Assembly: GCA_030158725.1 (NCBI GenBank)
Contig: JAOASJ010000072.1
Location: 1 to 45,354 of the forward strand
Origin: Bacteroidia bacterium
GTDB taxonomy: Bacteria > Bacteroidota > Bacteroidia > NS11-12g > UBA955
DNA: 45,354 nucleotides
Direction of reading: 5' to 3'
Position 1 is the first letter of the stretch. Each line of letters opens with the position of its first letter. Position numbers and translations under genes: made by a program. A model generated the notes under the pieces. The model made no database searches. It saw only the letters and a program-made list of their open reading frames with translations, and was not told the DNA's origin. Shown piece by piece: positions 8,754-17,936 of this stretch.

Positions 8754-8776
8754 CAAAACAATGAGAAATTAAATGG

Positions 8777-11419
8777 CTATTTACTAAAGGTTTCTGCCAT
8801 CGATTTAGCAGTTTCTAAAACTTGCTTAATCCCACTGCTGTCTTTTCCACCCGCACTGGCAAAGAAAGGTTGTCCACCACCGCCTCCTTGAATTAATTTA
8901 GCAAGATCACGGACAATATTTCCGCAATTGATTTTATAGTCGCTAACCGATGAATCTGAAGCAAACACAGTTACCATTGGTTTGTCCTCATTTACTGAAG
9001 CAAATACACCAAATAGGGGCGAGTGCTCACTACGCATTTGGAAACAAATGTTCTTCAAATGCTCAGCCGATATACCATCAACGCGCTCAAAAATTAAGTT
9101 TAATCCACTACCAGAGGTTTGAATCTTTTCGATAAGGTTTTTCTTAACTTCATTGGCATTATCCGATTCAAATTTTTCTACCTTTTTAAGCAATTCAGAA
9201 CGCTCGGTTTGCAATTTTTGAACCGCCATACTCAAATCTTTTGGTTCACCCAACATAAGATTCAAATTCTTCATTTGGGTTTCAATTGACTTGTAATAAT
9301 TATCAGCAGCTATATTGGTAATAGCCTCAATTCTTCTAACACCTGCAGCAACAGAGCTTTCAGATGTTAATTTAAAACGTCTAATCAATCCTGTGTTTTT
9401 GGCATGGGTACCACCGCATAATTCAACTGAATATTTTGGGTCAAATGTAATAACACGGACAAGGTCGCCATACTTTTCACCAAACAAGGCAGTAGCTCCA
9501 TATTCCTCCACAGCTTGTTTAATCGGTATCATGCGTTTTTCATCCAATGCAATGTTTTCTGAGATTTTCTCATTGACAATTTCTTCAACCTTTGCAATTT
9601 CTTCATCTGTCATTTTTGAAAAATGGCTAAAGTCAAAACGCAAATAGTCTGGTGTTACCAAACTTCCTTTTTGTGCTACATGGCTTCCCAATACTGTTTT
9701 TAATGCAGCATGTAATAAATGGGTAGCACTGTGGTTGTATGCTGTTAAATCTCTGTTTTTAGCGTTAACCTTTACTTCAAATGACTGCATATTGTCTTTC
9801 GGCAATTGCTTAACATAATGAATAATAAGGTCGTTCTCCTTTTGGGTATCAATGATTTCAATTGTCTCTCCATTAACAATTCCTTTCATAAATCCAGTGT
9901 CTCCAACCTGTCCGCCACTTTCTGCATAAAAAGGAGTGATGTTAAATACCAATTGGAATTGTTCTTTGTCTTTTACTTTAACTGTGCGGTATCTGGCAAT
10001 TTTAACGCTAGCCTCGGTAAAGTCATAACCAATGAATTCTTCATTATCATCGTCTGTCAAATAATTCCAGTCGCCTGTCTCTTTAACAGCATCTTTTCTA
10101 CTGCGTTCTTTTTGTTCTTGCAACAATGCTTCAAATCCAGCAACATCAACCGTCGCATTGTTTTCTGATGCAATCAAATTGGTTAAGTCAATTGGGAATC
10201 CAAAAGTATCGTACAATTCGAATGCAGTTTTACCATCAACAGTTTTAGTTTCATTCGCGAAGTGTGCGTTTATTTTATCCAAACCATTTGATAGAGTTCT
10301 TAAAAAGGTATTGCCTTCCTCTTGAATCACTTTGGCAATAAAGTCCTTTTGTAATTCTAATTCTGGAAATACAGCTCCAAACTCGCGAGATAAAACAGGA
10401 AGTAATCGGAACATAAATGGTTCACGCATGCCCAAGTAACTGTATCCATATCGCAAAGCTCTTCTCAAGATACGTCTAATAACATAACCTGCGCCGCCAT
10501 TAGATGGCAATTGACCATCAGCTATACAAAATGCTACAGCTCTAATATGGTCAGCAATAACTCTAAATGCGATGTCTTTCTTTTCATCACTGCCTGTATA
10601 AGAAAACCCAGTGATGGTTTCTAGTTCTTTAATTATTGGTTGGAAAACATCGGTGTCGTAATTTGATTTTTTATTTTGTAACACACGCACCAAACGTTCA
10701 AATCCCATACCTGTGTCAACATGTTGAGCAGGCAGTTTTTCTAAACTTCCATCTGCTTTACGGTTGAATTCCATAAACACGTTGTTCCAAATTTCAATCA
10801 CTTCGGGATGGTCTTTGTTTACCAATTCAGCACCGGAAATCGCTTTTCTTTCCTCGTCACTGCGCATGTCCACATGGATTTCGCTACATGGACCACAAGG
10901 ACCGGTATCACCCATTTCCCAAAAATTGTCTTTTTTATTGCCTTTTAAGATTCTATCAGATTGACATAATTTAGACCATAAATCAAATGCTTCTTGGTCG
11001 AAAGCCAATCCTTCTTTTGAATCGCCTTCAAAAACTGTAACGTATAAACGGTCTTTATCTATCTTATATATTTCAGTTAATAATTCCCAACTCCAAGCGA
11101 TGGCTTCCTTTTTAAAATAGTCGCCAAAACTCCAATTGCCCAGCATTTCAAACATGGTATGGTGGTAATGGTCAACGCCAACTTCTTCTAAGTCGTTGTG
11201 TTTTCCGCTAACACGTAAACATTTTTGAGTATCAGCTGCTCTATTGTATGGCGCTTTTTTATTGCCAAGAAAATAGTCTTTGAACTGATTCATCCCTGCA
11301 TTGGTAAACATCAATGTAGGGTCATTTTTTACCACAATTGGGGCTGATGGAACAATGGTATGTTGCTTATTCTGAAAGAATTCTAAAAAAGTAAGTCTTA
11401 TTTCTCTGGAAGAGTGCAT
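8777..11419 (-). CDS. alaS: Alanyl-tRNA synthetase
   Basis: 880 residues from the ATG at 11419, giving the usual N-terminus MHSSREIRLTFLEFF; an in-frame start at 11479 would add 20 atypical residues. Class II synthetase that charges tRNA-Ala. Visible parts in order: catalytic core (FTNAGMNQFKDYFLG, MFEMLGNWSFGDYFKKEA, DTGPCGPCSEI), tRNA-recognition helices, the editing domain with the zinc ligands HSATH and CGGTH, and the C-terminal DHHA1/oligomerisation domain with QGGGGGQPFFASAGG. Length and motifs are complete. It is divergent from the M23 peptidase gene. Confidence 0.98.
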   Translation of the reverse strand: MHSSREIRLTFLEFFQNKQHTIVPSAPIVVKNDPTLMFTNAGMNQFKDYFLGNKKAPYNRAADTQKCLRVSGKHNDLEEVGVDHYHHTMFEMLGNWSFGDYFKKEAIAWSWELLTEIYKIDKDRLYVTVFEGDSKEGLAFDQEAFDLWSKLCQSDRILKGNKKDNFWEMGDTGPCGPCSEIHVDMRSDEERKAISGAELVNKDHPEVIEIWNNVFMEFNRKADGSLEKLPAQHVDTGMGFERLVRVLQNKKSNYDTDVFQPIIKELETITGFSYTGSDEKKDIAFRVIADHIRAVAFCIADGQLPSNGGAGYVIRRILRRALRYGYSYLGMREPFMFRLLPVLSREFGAVFPELELQKDFIAKVIQEEGNTFLRTLSNGLDKINAHFANETKTVDGKTAFELYDTFGFPIDLTNLIASENNATVDVAGFEALLQEQKERSRKDAVKETGDWNYLTDDDNEEFIGYDFTEASVKIARYRTVKVKDKEQFQLVFNITPFYAESGGQVGDTGFMKGIVNGETIEIIDTQKENDLIIHYVKQLPKDNMQSFEVKVNAKNRDLTAYNHSATHLLHAALKTVLGSHVAQKGSLVTPDYLRFDFSHFSKMTDEEIAKVEEIVNEKISENIALDEKRMIPIKQAVEEYGATALFGEKYGDLVRVITFDPKYSVELCGGTHAKNTGLIRRFKLTSESSVAAGVRRIEAITNIAADNYYKSIETQMKNLNLMLGEPKDLSMAVQKLQTERSELLKKVEKFESDNANEVKKNLIEKIQTSGSGLNLIFERVDGISAEHLKNICFQMRSEHSPLFGVFASVNEDKPMVTVFASDSSVSDYKINCGNIVRDLAKLIQGGGGGQPFFASAGGKDSSGIKQVLETAKSMAETFSK

Positions 11420-11439
11420 ATTAAATTGAAATATTCTAT

Positions 11440-11447
11440 TATTTTTG
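11440..11447 (+). promoter_or_regulatory. Promoter -7 element (TATTTTTG) of the M23 peptidase/MerR unit
   Basis: Exact TAnnTTTG in the divergent alaS/M23 spacer, 52 nt before the ATG at 11500. For alaS the nearest minus-strand candidate is TATTTTCG (11469-11476), one mismatch from consensus. Confidence 0.4.
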
Positions 11448-11499
11448 ACCGTTTGAAAATTGAAAGCGCGAAAATACAAAAAGCATTAGAGTAATACGC

Positions 11500-12471
11500 A
11501 TGGCAAAGACCAAATATTTCTTCAATCCCAAAACTCTGAGTTATGAAAAATATAAACTCAGTAAGTGGATATTGCTGTTGCGCGGCATTGGAGTGTTTTC
11601 ATTTTCACTTATTTTGGGTTTTGTAATCTTTTTAATTTTCTCAAAATTTGTAGATACACCAGATGAAAAAAAGGTAAAATCTGCAAATTCTGATTTAACT
11701 GCCGAGATTGAAAATATGAACCAACGTATTTCTGATATTGGAAATGAACTCAACCGTTTAAGGATTAAAGACAACACGGTTTACCGTTCAATTTATGAAA
11801 GTGAGCCTGTAAATGATAAGGTTTGGTTAAGCAGTTACGAAAAGTCAGAGAAGTTTAATGAATTGAGAAAATTACCAAACTCAGAATTGTTAAGCGAATT
11901 AAATGAGCGTCTTTTAAAATTACAAAAACAATTTGTGGCTCAGAACAAGAGTTTTGATCAGTTGTTATCCATGGCTCAAAACAAAAAAGAGTATTTAGCA
12001 AGAATTCCAGCCATTCAACCAGTAGCAAATAAAAAACTTGAAAGAATAGGCTCTGGTTTTGGTTACAGAACAGATCCATTTTATAGAACACAACGTTTCC
12101 ATGCTGGAATAGATTTTACAGCACCTAGAGGTGTCGAGGTATATGCCACTGCTGATGGAACGATAGAGTCTGTTAATACTGAAATATGGGGCTATGGTCA
12201 GCATATTATAATTAACCATGGGAATGGATTTACGACCTTATATGGCCACTTAAGTAAATTTAAAGTTAAACGCGGTCAAAAAGTTGTTCGTGGTCAACTT
12301 ATCGGATTGGTTGGTAGTACTGGAAAGTCTACTGCTCCACATTTGCATTATGAAGTGCATAAAAACGGAGAAAAATTAAATCCTGCATACTTCTTCTATA
12401 ACGATTTAACCAATGAAGAGTATCAATTAATGCTTGAAAGAGCTTCTTCACCTAATCAATCATTTGACTAA
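11500..12471 (+). CDS. Membrane-anchored M23-family metallopeptidase
   Basis: 323 residues: short cytoplasmic N-terminus, membrane helix (about 26-49), periplasmic coiled coil (about 60-160), then an M23/LytM domain (about 185-295). The zinc ligands are intact: H201 and D205 in HAGIDF and H283 in HLHYEVH, with catalytic H250 in YGH and H281. It is therefore likely to be an active DD-endopeptidase-type enzyme, not a degenerate EnvC/NlpD-like activator. The TAA stop overlaps the MerR start by one base (TAATG), so the two are translationally coupled. Confidence 0.92.
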   Translation: MAKTKYFFNPKTLSYEKYKLSKWILLLRGIGVFSFSLILGFVIFLIFSKFVDTPDEKKVKSANSDLTAEIENMNQRISDIGNELNRLRIKDNTVYRSIYESEPVNDKVWLSSYEKSEKFNELRKLPNSELLSELNERLLKLQKQFVAQNKSFDQLLSMAQNKKEYLARIPAIQPVANKKLERIGSGFGYRTDPFYRTQRFHAGIDFTAPRGVEVYATADGTIESVNTEIWGYGQHIIINHGNGFTTLYGHLSKFKVKRGQKVVRGQLIGLVGSTGKSTAPHLHYEVHKNGEKLNPAYFFYNDLTNEEYQLMLERASSPNQSFD

Positions 12472-12815
12472 TGCCTAAACTAAAAGACGATACCGAATTC
12501 AAAAAAATGTTTTATAAAATGGGGGAGGCTTCTAAGATTATTGGTGTTGCTCCTTCATTGTTGCGTTTCTGGGAAAAGGAATTTACTTGCCTAAAAGATC
12601 TTCAAAAAAACAGGAAAGGTGATAGATTATACACAGAAAAAAATCTCGAAGACCTTAAAACCATACACTACATTGTAAAAGACAAGGGATATACGCTACA
12701 AGGGGCTAACGAGTATATGGAGAGCCATAAGCAGGTTAAAGATAAAAACCATGAAATTCTAAAAAGTCTTGAAAAACTGAAGACTTTTCTAGAAGATATC
12801 AAGCAAAACTTGTAA
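12471..12815 (+). CDS. Short MerR-family transcriptional regulator
   Basis: 114 residues. The N-terminal winged helix-turn-helix is clear (YKMGEASKIIGVAPSLLRFW, then EKEF and RLYTEKNLEDLKTIHYIVKD), followed by a short dimerisation helix. There is no C-terminal effector-binding or cysteine metal-binding domain, so no ligand can be proposed. It overlaps the M23 gene by one base. The pairing suggests a stable unit, but its targets are unknown. Confidence 0.9.
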   Translation: MPKLKDDTEFKKMFYKMGEASKIIGVAPSLLRFWEKEFTCLKDLQKNRKGDRLYTEKNLEDLKTIHYIVKDKGYTLQGANEYMESHKQVKDKNHEILKSLEKLKTFLEDIKQNL

Positions 12816-12823
12816 AAAAAATA

Positions 12824-12855
12824 TTGAAGATATCACACTAAATACTATAAATTTG
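12824..12855 (+). promoter_or_regulatory. Promoter (TTG / TAAATTTG) of the coiled-coil protein gene
   Basis: TAAATTTG at 12848-12855 is an exact -7 match with TTG at 12824-12826 and a 21-nt spacer, the best two-element promoter in the window. It lies 19 nt before the ATG at 12875. Confidence 0.6.
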
Positions 12856-12874
12856 TATAAAAATCATTAGCGAA

Positions 12875-13801
12875 ATGGAAATTCAACAAAACGAAAAGGA
12901 CAAGAAAAGTAAAACGTATCTCATGATACTTATCGGTGCACTCTTTGCTTTAAATGTTGGTATAGGAATAAACTTATGGCTCGGCAATAAAGAAAAAGAA
13001 GAGTTAAAAACTCAAAATGCAACTTTAACCAACGATAAAAAAGTACTACAAGCAGAACTCGACAAACAAATTGCAGAACTAGAAACCATGCGTTCTGAAA
13101 ACCAAGGTTTGAACGAGCAATTATCTGAAAAAGATATAGCAATCGAGCAAAAAATAAAACAAATCAAAACTTTATTGACTAAAGGTAAATTGTCTGATGC
13201 TGAATTTAAGAAAGCAAAAGAGGAAATCATGAACCTTAGAAGTCAAATTGAAGATTACAAAAATAAAATTGCAGAACTAACTCAGAAAAATGAAGAATTA
13301 ACCAACGAAAACGCTGGTTTAAATGAATCACTTACCTCTGAGCAAGCTAGATCAGCTGAAAAAGATAAAGCAATCGAGAAGCAAAATAAAACCATCAGTA
13401 TTGCTAAAAGATTACACGCTAGTGCAGTTAGCGCTGCAGCAGTTAGAGAGCGTAAAATGTTTGGCAAAAAAGAAGTTGAGACAGACAAAGCAAATAAAGT
13501 TGAAGAAATTCGTGTGAAATTCACCATCGATAAAAATTCAATTTCTGATGCTGGTGATAAAGACGTCTTTGTGAAAATTATCGGACCAGATGGTTCTCCA
13601 ATAACTACTAAAATGCAAACAACTAAAGTTGATGGCACTGAAACTCTTTACACTGAAAGAAAAACCATCGATTATCAAAACGAAAAGCAAGACAATGTTG
13701 TTTATTGCAAAAAGCAAGGTGCTTATCCAAAAGGTGAATATACTGTAGAGATATTTACTGAAGGATACAAGATTGGAACAAGCAAATTTACCTTGAGATA
13801 A
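12875..13801 (+). CDS. Single-pass membrane protein with long periplasmic coiled coil
   Basis: 308 residues: a basic N-terminus, one membrane helix (about 16-36), a continuous coiled coil (about 40-175, rich in E, K, Q and heptad leucines) and a C-terminal beta domain of about 100 residues (VEEIRVKFTIDKN, VFVKIIGPDGSPI, GEYTVEIFTEGYKIGTSKF). It resembles hypothetical proteins common in Bacteroidota; no enzymatic motif is visible. The C-terminal domain looks Ig-like and could bind a protein partner. It has its own promoter and terminator. Confidence 0.8.
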   Translation: MEIQQNEKDKKSKTYLMILIGALFALNVGIGINLWLGNKEKEELKTQNATLTNDKKVLQAELDKQIAELETMRSENQGLNEQLSEKDIAIEQKIKQIKTLLTKGKLSDAEFKKAKEEIMNLRSQIEDYKNKIAELTQKNEELTNENAGLNESLTSEQARSAEKDKAIEKQNKTISIAKRLHASAVSAAAVRERKMFGKKEVETDKANKVEEIRVKFTIDKNSISDAGDKDVFVKIIGPDGSPITTKMQTTKVDGTETLYTERKTIDYQNEKQDNVVYCKKQGAYPKGEYTVEIFTEGYKIGTSKFTLR

Positions 13802-13821
13802 TTCTTTTAAAAATATTTAAA

Positions 13822-13849
13822 AAACCGACATTTATGTCGGTTTTTTTTT
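13822..13849 (+). terminator. Rho-independent terminator of the coiled-coil protein gene
   Basis: A 9-bp perfect stem (AAACCGACA / TGTCGGTTT), loop TTTA, then a run of T. It ends 16 nt before the pfkA ATG. Confidence 0.93.
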
Positions 13850-13850
13850 G

Positions 13851-13858
13851 CAAATTTG
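13851..13858 (+). promoter_or_regulatory. Probable -7 element (CAAATTTG) of pfkA-recN
   Basis: One mismatch to TAnnTTTG. It begins two bases after the terminator T tract and ends 6 nt before the pfkA ATG, so this is the only room for a pfkA promoter. Confidence 0.4.
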
Positions 13859-13864
13859 TGTAAG

Positions 13865-14836
13865 ATGAAAAAGATCGGAGTTTTTACTTCTGGAGGCGAT
13901 GCGCCAGGTATGAATGCCTGTATTAGAGCGGTCGTTCGTTCTGCTACTTACCATGGAATTGAAGTCTATGGTATTCGCAGTGGTTACCAAGGAATGATAG
14001 AAGGTGATATTGCCAAATTAGAACCTAAAGATGTTGCAAATATTATTCAATATGGTGGCACAGTTTTAAAGACCGCTAGAAGCAAAGAGTTTATGACAGT
14101 TGAAGGCCGTAAGAAAGCTTTTGAAGAATTAAAAAAACATGAAATAGATGGGCTAGTTTGTATTGGTGGAAATGGAACTTATACTGGTGCAGGAATCTTT
14201 TTTGAAGAATATGGAATTCCTTCAATTGGTGCTCCTGGTACCATTGACAATGATTTATATGGAACCGATTTTACCATAGGTTTTGATACTGCAGTTAACA
14301 CGGCTCTAGATGCCATTGATAGAATACGCGATACCGCCGATTCTCACAATAGATTATTTTTCATTGAAGTGATGGGTCGTGATAGCGGCTTTATTGCCCT
14401 TAATGCAGGTATTGCAGGTGGTGCTGAAGGTATTTTACTGCCTGAAATTATGAGCGATTATGAAGACTTAATCAAACATTTTAACAATAAGGAAAAACGT
14501 AAAAAGGAATTTAGTATTATCATAGTTGCTGAAGGAGAGAAAGAAGGAAATGCTTTTGAGATTTCTAAAAAGTTTCAAGAAAACTTCTCCGGCTACGACG
14601 TTCGTGTTTCTATACTTGGACATATTCAAAGAGGAGGCAAACCAAGTGCAAACGACCGTATTTTGGCCAGTACTTTGGGAAATGCAGCCGTTGAGCAATT
14701 AATTGCTGGTAACTCTAATTCATGTGTGGGTGTTGTCAATGCTGAAGTTGTTGTTACACCTTTCCATGAAGCCATTTACAAATCCAAATCAATCAACCAA
14801 ACCCTTTGGAACCTGTCAAAAATATTGAGTAACTAA
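13865..14836 (+). CDS. pfkA: ATP-dependent 6-phosphofructokinase
   Basis: 323 residues from the ATG at 13865; the upstream in-frame TTG would add three residues with no support. It phosphorylates fructose 6-phosphate in glycolysis. Visible motifs: ATP-binding TSGGDAPGMNACIRAVVR, the GGNGTYTGA glycine loop, catalytic PGTIDND, DTAVNTALDAIDRIRDTA, and sugar-phosphate-binding EVMGRDSGFIAL and LGHIQRGG. Length matches the bacterial allosteric type. The TAA stop overlaps the recN ATG by one base (TAATG). Confidence 0.96.
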   Translation: MKKIGVFTSGGDAPGMNACIRAVVRSATYHGIEVYGIRSGYQGMIEGDIAKLEPKDVANIIQYGGTVLKTARSKEFMTVEGRKKAFEELKKHEIDGLVCIGGNGTYTGAGIFFEEYGIPSIGAPGTIDNDLYGTDFTIGFDTAVNTALDAIDRIRDTADSHNRLFFIEVMGRDSGFIALNAGIAGGAEGILLPEIMSDYEDLIKHFNNKEKRKKEFSIIIVAEGEKEGNAFEISKKFQENFSGYDVRVSILGHIQRGGKPSANDRILASTLGNAAVEQLIAGNSNSCVGVVNAEVVVTPFHEAIYKSKSINQTLWNLSKILSN

Positions 14837-16491
14837 TGCTATTAAAACTAAGCATAACAAATTTTGCCATCATTAAAAAAATGGTGTTCGAGCCACAAAG
14901 TGGTTTGAATATTATAACTGGTGAAACAGGGGCAGGAAAGTCAATAATTTTAGATGCCTTAAATTTAATTTTAGGTAGCCGTGCAGATATTAAAACCCAA
15001 AGTGAATGGGGTGAAAAGTGCATCATAGAAGGGGAGTTTGCTCTCAATTTCAAACAATACAAATCTACATTCGCAGAATTAGACATTGATTTTGAAGACG
15101 TTTGTATCATTAGACGTGAAATAAACACCAATGGCAAAACCAGGACATTCATAAACGATACACCTGTATCACTACAACAACTAAGATTTCTAAGTTCTTC
15201 TTTGGTAAGCATACATTCTCAACATGAGAATACCCAATTAAATGACAGAAATTTCCAATTCGATTTGTTGGATTCTTTTGCCAAAATTAACAGCGAAGTC
15301 CTTGCCTTCCAATCAGGATATAGTCATTACCGAAAGAATCAAAATGAGATACAACAATTAAGCAGTCAGCAAAATGCTCTGCTTAAAGAAAAAGATTTCT
15401 TACAATTTCTTTTAAATGAATTTGAGCAAGCTGCTCTGCAATTAAATGAAGAAGAATTGTTGGAAAATGAATTGTTGATATTAAACAATGCAGAACAAGT
15501 TACCCAAGTAACAAGTCTGTTGTTGAATACCGTTACAGAATCAGAGCAATCTATTGTAGATACTTTAAATCAAATTAAATCCAAGTTTAAAGCCATTGAA
15601 AATGTTCATGCATCTGCTGCCGAAATATATTCTAGATTGCAATCTAGTATCATTGAATTAAAAGATATTGCTTCAGAAGCCTCAACGCTAAATGAATTGG
15701 TCCTTGGAGATCCTAAACGTATAGAGGTAATCAATGAGCGCTTGAACTTAATTCAAACTTTAAAACGCAAGCATGCAGCCAATGAATTTAATGATTTGTT
15801 TAAAATCAATGAATCGCTTGCCGACCAATTGTTTAATATTGGAAACATCGACCAGAAACTAGAAATCCTGAACGAAGAAAATGCAAAACTTTATACAAAA
15901 TTAAAAAGTGAGGCCCAATCGATTCATAAGTCTAGAATCAAATCTTCTCTTTCTTTAAAGTCAAATATAGAAACCATTTTACATGGACTTGAAATGCCGA
16001 ATGCCCAAATTGAATTTGATTTGCATGAAACAGAAGAATTAAACGAATTTGGTTGTTCTGAATTGGTATTGAAGTTTACCGCCAATCTCGGTATGCCTCT
16101 TCAATCGTTGAATAAGGTTGCCTCTGGTGGTGAATTAAGTCGCTTGGCGCTTAGTATTCGCAGCATTGAAGCCAAACACAAACATTTAAATACTTTGGTA
16201 TTTGATGAGATTGATACGGGTGTTTCTGGAAAAGTTGCGGATACCATTGGTCAAGTCTTTAGACAAATTTCTTCTAATCATCAAGTTATTGCAATAACCC
16301 ATTTGCCTCAAGTTGCTGGATATGGTGATAAGCATTTTATGGTTTGTAAAAAAGAAGAGGCAAACACCACAGTTTCATATCTAAAAGAATTAAATCCAAA
16401 TGAAAGGGTAGAAGAGTTGGCCAAAATGTTAAGTGGAAATGAAGCCACTGAAATTGCCAAACAAAATGCCCTTGAATTATTAAAAGTCTAA
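14836..16491 (+). CDS. recN: DNA repair ATPase RecN
   Basis: 551 residues, normal for the SMC-like RecN family that acts early in double-strand-break repair. N-terminal Walker A (GETGAGKSIILDAL, residues 29-42), a central coiled coil interrupted by a hinge, the ABC signature ASGGELSRLALSIRSIE and Walker B LVFDEIDTGVSGK followed by the switch histidine in AITHLPQVAGYGD. It overlaps pfkA by one base and is followed one base later by a small membrane-protein ORF. Confidence 0.97.
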   Translation: MLLKLSITNFAIIKKMVFEPQSGLNIITGETGAGKSIILDALNLILGSRADIKTQSEWGEKCIIEGEFALNFKQYKSTFAELDIDFEDVCIIRREINTNGKTRTFINDTPVSLQQLRFLSSSLVSIHSQHENTQLNDRNFQFDLLDSFAKINSEVLAFQSGYSHYRKNQNEIQQLSSQQNALLKEKDFLQFLLNEFEQAALQLNEEELLENELLILNNAEQVTQVTSLLLNTVTESEQSIVDTLNQIKSKFKAIENVHASAAEIYSRLQSSIIELKDIASEASTLNELVLGDPKRIEVINERLNLIQTLKRKHAANEFNDLFKINESLADQLFNIGNIDQKLEILNEENAKLYTKLKSEAQSIHKSRIKSSLSLKSNIETILHGLEMPNAQIEFDLHETEELNEFGCSELVLKFTANLGMPLQSLNKVASGGELSRLALSIRSIEAKHKHLNTLVFDEIDTGVSGKVADTIGQVFRQISSNHQVIAITHLPQVAGYGDKHFMVCKKEEANTTVSYLKELNPNERVEELAKMLSGNEATEIAKQNALELLKV

Positions 16492-16492
16492 T

Positions 16493-16657
16493 ATGTTAGC
16501 AACCATACTTTCCGCATCTTTTGTAATCGCACTCGCCTTTGCCTATTACAAAGACTATAAAAACCATTTAAAAATTTGGGGTAAAAAAGATTATAAATTG
16601 TATTTGTTTGTAATTGGAACTATTATCCTTGTGGTATTAAAGAAAATCTTTTTCTAG
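16493..16657 (+). CDS. Small two-helix membrane protein, 54 residues
   Basis: An ATG one base after the recN stop opens a 54-codon frame ending in TAG at 16655. The product has two hydrophobic stretches (about residues 2-18 and 36-54) separated by a basic loop (YKDYKNHLKIWGKKDYK), the pattern of a small two-pass inner-membrane protein. It fills almost exactly the gap between recN and the convergent VF530 gene. I recognise no family. Position, codon use and hydropathy support a real gene; conservation cannot be checked here. Confidence 0.6.
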   Translation: MLATILSASFVIALAFAYYKDYKNHLKIWGKKDYKLYLFVIGTIILVVLKKIFF

Positions 16658-16660
16658 ATT

Positions 16661-16897
16661 CTACATTTTCCCTTGGGACTCTTTGCGTTTTACATACAAA
16701 TAAAAACTCTCAACTTTGGCGCGAGCCCACGGCGTTTTTCTTAAAAAAGTTAAACTAGATTTAAGACTTGGATTGGTTCTGAAACAATTGATGTTAATCT
16801 CTTCAGATAATTCTTCCCATCCAAATTTTTCAACCAAATAAACCAATATGGTTTCTAATGTTAAACCATGCAATGGGTTGTTTTTTTGCGTTTCCAT
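16661..16897 (-). CDS. VF530 family DNA-binding protein (DUF2132)
   Basis: 78 residues matching the compact VF530/DUF2132 fold: [20 protein letters not shown], then [20 protein letters not shown] and [12 protein letters not shown]. The family name comes from a structure-determined Vibrio protein proposed to bind DNA; the physiological role is unsettled. It has its own -7 box and converges on the small recN-linked ORF with a 3-nt gap. Confidence 0.9.
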   Translation of the reverse strand: METQKNNPLHGLTLETILVYLVEKFGWEELSEEININCFRTNPSLKSSLTFLRKTPWARAKVESFYLYVKRKESQGKM

Positions 16898-16916
16898 TTA
16901 ATCTGAAATTGTAACG

Positions 16917-16924
16917 CAAATTTA
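16917..16924 (-). promoter_or_regulatory. Promoter -7 element (TAAATTTG, minus strand) of the VF530 gene
   Basis: Exact TAnnTTTG, 19 nt before the ATG at 16897. Confidence 0.5.
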
Positions 16925-16951
16925 AGTGGAATAAATGGTTATCAGTGTATC

Positions 16952-17659
16952 TTATTGCAACTGCTTAACAAGCTCTTCTTTAGAAATAAATCCGTTATGT
17001 GACCATTTCTTATTGTTGTTCTGATACAACTGTAATTCAGGTAAGCCTTCAATATTTAAAGATTTTAATAAGGCTTGGTTGTCATCAGCATTAATACGAA
17101 TGATATTTAATTTATCTTTTTGTTCAAGCGCTATTTCTTCTAAAAACGGTTTCATTTTTAAACATGGTTCACACCAATCGGCATAAAAGTCAACCAATAC
17201 CAATTTGTCTGATTGAATTAATTTCTGAAAATCCTCCATTGTGTATCCAACTGGCATTATTTTATTGTCAGTTGTTTCTTCAAGATTTTCAGCCCTCCAT
17301 TTGATAATACCTCCTTCAAGCTCATATACTTCTTTAAAGCCATCAGAACGCATTTTGCTGGCAGCGCTTCCGCTTCTTCCACCACTTAGACAGTATACAA
17401 ACACAGGCTTGCTTTTGTCCAAGCTTGAAATTTCTGTATCAAAATTATTGCCATTCCAATCATAGTTAAGGGCATTAATTAAATGGCCTTTCTCAAATTC
17501 TTCAGCTGTCCTTACATCAATGATTTTAGCATCTTGTGTTTCACTAATTTTTTTAGAAAATTCGCTAGCATTCAAGCTTTCTTTCTGACCATCTTTGCTG
17601 GCTTGCTGACATGATACAAGTGATAATATTGCTACTAGTACTATTGTTATTTTATGCAT
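16952..17659 (-). CDS. Rhodanese-thioredoxin fusion lipoprotein
   Basis: 235 residues. Lipobox LVSC (Cys17) places it in the membrane facing the periplasm. Residues about 28-125 are a rhodanese domain with the catalytic loop YCLSGGRSGSAA (Cys90). Residues about 135-235 are a thioredoxin domain with active site DWCEPC (Cys163, Cys166) and cis-proline P207 in GLPELQLY. A rhodanese forms a Cys persulfide and the fused thioredoxin could reduce it. Last gene of a five-gene operon with two small rhodaneses and two cysteine-motif membrane proteins. Periplasmic persulfide handling is inferred. Confidence 0.9.
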   Translation of the reverse strand: MHKITIVLVAILSLVSCQQASKDGQKESLNASEFSKKISETQDAKIIDVRTAEEFEKGHLINALNYDWNGNNFDTEISSLDKSKPVFVYCLSGGRSGSAASKMRSDGFKEVYELEGGIIKWRAENLEETTDNKIMPVGYTMEDFQKLIQSDKLVLVDFYADWCEPCLKMKPFLEEIALEQKDKLNIIRINADDNQALLKSLNIEGLPELQLYQNNNKKWSHNGFISKEELVKQLQ

Positions 17660-17683
17660 TTGTGATTTTATACTTTATGTATT

Positions 17684-17935
17684 TTACTTTACCTCTTCAA
17701 AGGTAACATCTTCAATCTTTTTATCTGACTTTTTCATTGGCATGGTTTCGCAATTTCCACCATAACAATTTCCACTTGCACATCCAAAGGCAAATAATCC
17801 CATTGAAGCAAAGTAAATGCCTAAAAATGTACCCATCGTTTGTTTTGAAATTATTGATTGGATGATAATGGTAATGCCCATTGCCAAATACAATCCTCTT
17901 TGAAAAGTCCAGCCATGTAAAAGACGGTCTTTCAT
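17684..17935 (-). CDS. YgaP-like/DUF2892 small membrane protein with GCASGNC motif
   Basis: 83 residues: DRLLHGWTFQRGLYLAMG, then two membrane helices (about 13-30 and 34-50), then GCASGNCYGGNC with Cys52, Cys57 and Cys62, and a charged tail. The first part resembles the DUF2892 transmembrane unit that is fused to rhodanese in YgaP, here as a separate gene. The cysteine cluster follows the second helix directly. One base separates it from the rhodanese gene upstream. A role as a membrane sulfur carrier or channel partner is inference. Confidence 0.65.
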   Translation of the reverse strand: MKDRLLHGWTFQRGLYLAMGITIIIQSIISKQTMGTFLGIYFASMGLFAFGCASGNCYGGNCETMPMKKSDKKIEDVTFEEVK

Positions 17936-17936
17936 T

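Noticed and set aside
9315-10168. Plus-strand open frames inside alaS (110 and 120 codons)
   Set aside because: Antisense to well-conserved alaS coding sequence and without recognisable protein features.
11420-11479. Longer alaS start adding 20 residues
   Set aside because: The family N-terminus begins at the internal Met (11419); the extension has no counterpart in AlaS proteins.
13282-13638. Minus-strand 118-codon frame inside the coiled-coil protein gene
   Set aside because: Low-complexity Ser/Leu-rich product expected from the reverse of a Glu/Lys-rich coiled coil; no independent support.
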